Shown one piece after another: positions 24,801-25,677 of a DNA stretch of 25,677 nucleotides. The position numbers were made by a program, and so were the translations under genes. The notes under the pieces were generated by a model. The model was not told where the DNA came from, ran no database searches, and saw only the letters and a program-made list of their open reading frames with translations. Origin of the DNA: Furfurilactobacillus entadae (lineage in GTDB: Bacteria > Bacillota > Bacilli > Lactobacillales > Lactobacillaceae); the NCBI RefSeq assembly GCF_045862745.1, contig NZ_BQXN01000028.1:1-25677 (forward strand), given 5' to 3'. Each line of letters begins with the position of its first letter. Position 1 is the stretch's first letter.

Positions 24801-25677
24801 TTCTAATGGCTTGCCGACGGTTAGTAACGCTAAGGCAATCACTTCGGATTTGATCGCTTATGATTCGGCGGCACAGTTAGTTTGCGTCGGCTGGGGCGCT
24901 GAACCCAATGACCAACTGACTGTGGCTTACTTTGACGCCAACAAAAAGTATTTAAGCTCAACCATCTGGACCATCACGGCTAAAGGAACCGGTGACCGCC
25001 CCCGGTCAATCATTGAGTTCTACAAGTACGCTGTTGCTTCTACGGCCTACATCCGGATTAGTTGCGGGTACAGCGATTCACCACAATGCATGGTGGTTAG
25101 CGCTGTGTTTGAGCAACATGATTTCGTGCCGGCTTTAGCCGATTTGGAAGACAACCAATATCCGATCATAACAGATTTATCTGCCAACGTTACGCCATTT
25201 AATGCCAATTGGCAGGTTGGCAGCGCGGTGGCGGAGGAAGTTCGTTTGTCTGCCACTAGCGGATATCTAAAGGTCAACGCAGCGGTTTTAAGTGCTAGTG
25301 AACAAGCTGCCAATGTCCAATGGGATGCCATTAATGTTACCGGCTTGACGGATACACCTAAGCTGGCAGTTGATAAAGTGGTCGGCATTGGTGTGAGCCA
25401 AGTAAACGCCGGGGTTGGCAACGTGGTGATGTCTGGTTTAGTTACGGGCGGTGTGACGTTAGGTGCCACATACATGTTTAGTGTTAGCAGTTGGTACCCA
25501 CGGGCGATTGACGCGCGGATTCCACTTAAATACTAGAGAGGAGGTGTAGTTACGACATTACTTGATCAAACGCAACAGTATTCCTATTTAGCAATGACGT
25601 TCGATGAAATCAAATGGCCTGCTCCGACAATCAGTCATTTAATCGCTTCGAATAATGGGGTCAACTGGACTGAGTTA

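Overview
The window is one strand of a temperate, tailed, siphovirus-type phage or prophage from a Lactobacillaceae host (lactobacillus-like). All convincing genes are on the + strand, packed with 1-17 base overlaps. The host call rests on moderate AT content, Gram-positive AGGAGG-type ribosome sites, an ArpU-type late regulator, a P27/HNH packaging module, a lactobacillus-type SemiSWEET gene and tail genes of the Dit / Prophage_tail type. No integrase, repressor, holin or lysin is in view, so the window is the middle of the phage genome.

Region by region: (1) 1-3137, recombination and replication: Gp157-like C-terminus, an AAA_24/Sak4-like ATPase, a DUF669/SSB-like protein, a replisome organizer with an iteron-like origin candidate inside it, and a DnaC-like helicase loader. 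(2) 3134-5490, small early/middle genes: zinc-ribbon peptide, DUF3310, a nested one-helix membrane peptide, a DUF3850/ASCH-like protein, RusA resolvase, and unknowns including a three-helix membrane protein. (3) 5563-6012, the ArpU late regulator. (4) 6013-8174, an accessory locus: a SemiSWEET sugar transporter, two small membrane proteins and a secreted protein, placed between structured RNA elements. Two of these (6604-6732 and 7914-8021) copy the layout of a class II (leucine-type) tRNA but cannot be ordinary tRNAs. Each is followed by nearly the same intrinsic terminator. (5) 8175-11832, packaging: an HTH-like protein, two unknowns, HNH nuclease, a probable cos region, and TerS/TerL. (6) 11844-17340, head and connector: portal, ClpP-type protease, HK97 capsid with a likely -1 frameshift extension (HeH/SAP-like), four connector/completion proteins and the major tail protein. 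(7) 17407-25677, tail: gpG/gpGT chaperones with a classic A AAA AAA slippery site, a 1430-residue tape measure with a C-terminal transglycosylase-like domain, a 54-residue coiled-coil peptide, Dit, Tal, a baseplate/receptor-binding candidate, and the start of another gene whose start codon appears to be ACG.

How it fits together: the early block copies and recombines DNA; ArpU is expected to switch on the late operon; the HNH/terminase module packages DNA into the capsid made by portal, protease and capsid; the tail block builds a flexible tail. The most unusual part is the accessory locus between arpU and the packaging genes. Two tRNA-Leu-like RNA-plus-terminator modules, and a remnant of the downstream gene's ribosome site, flank three cargo genes. 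This suggests a segmental duplication that captured cargo, or a repeated structured RNA family.
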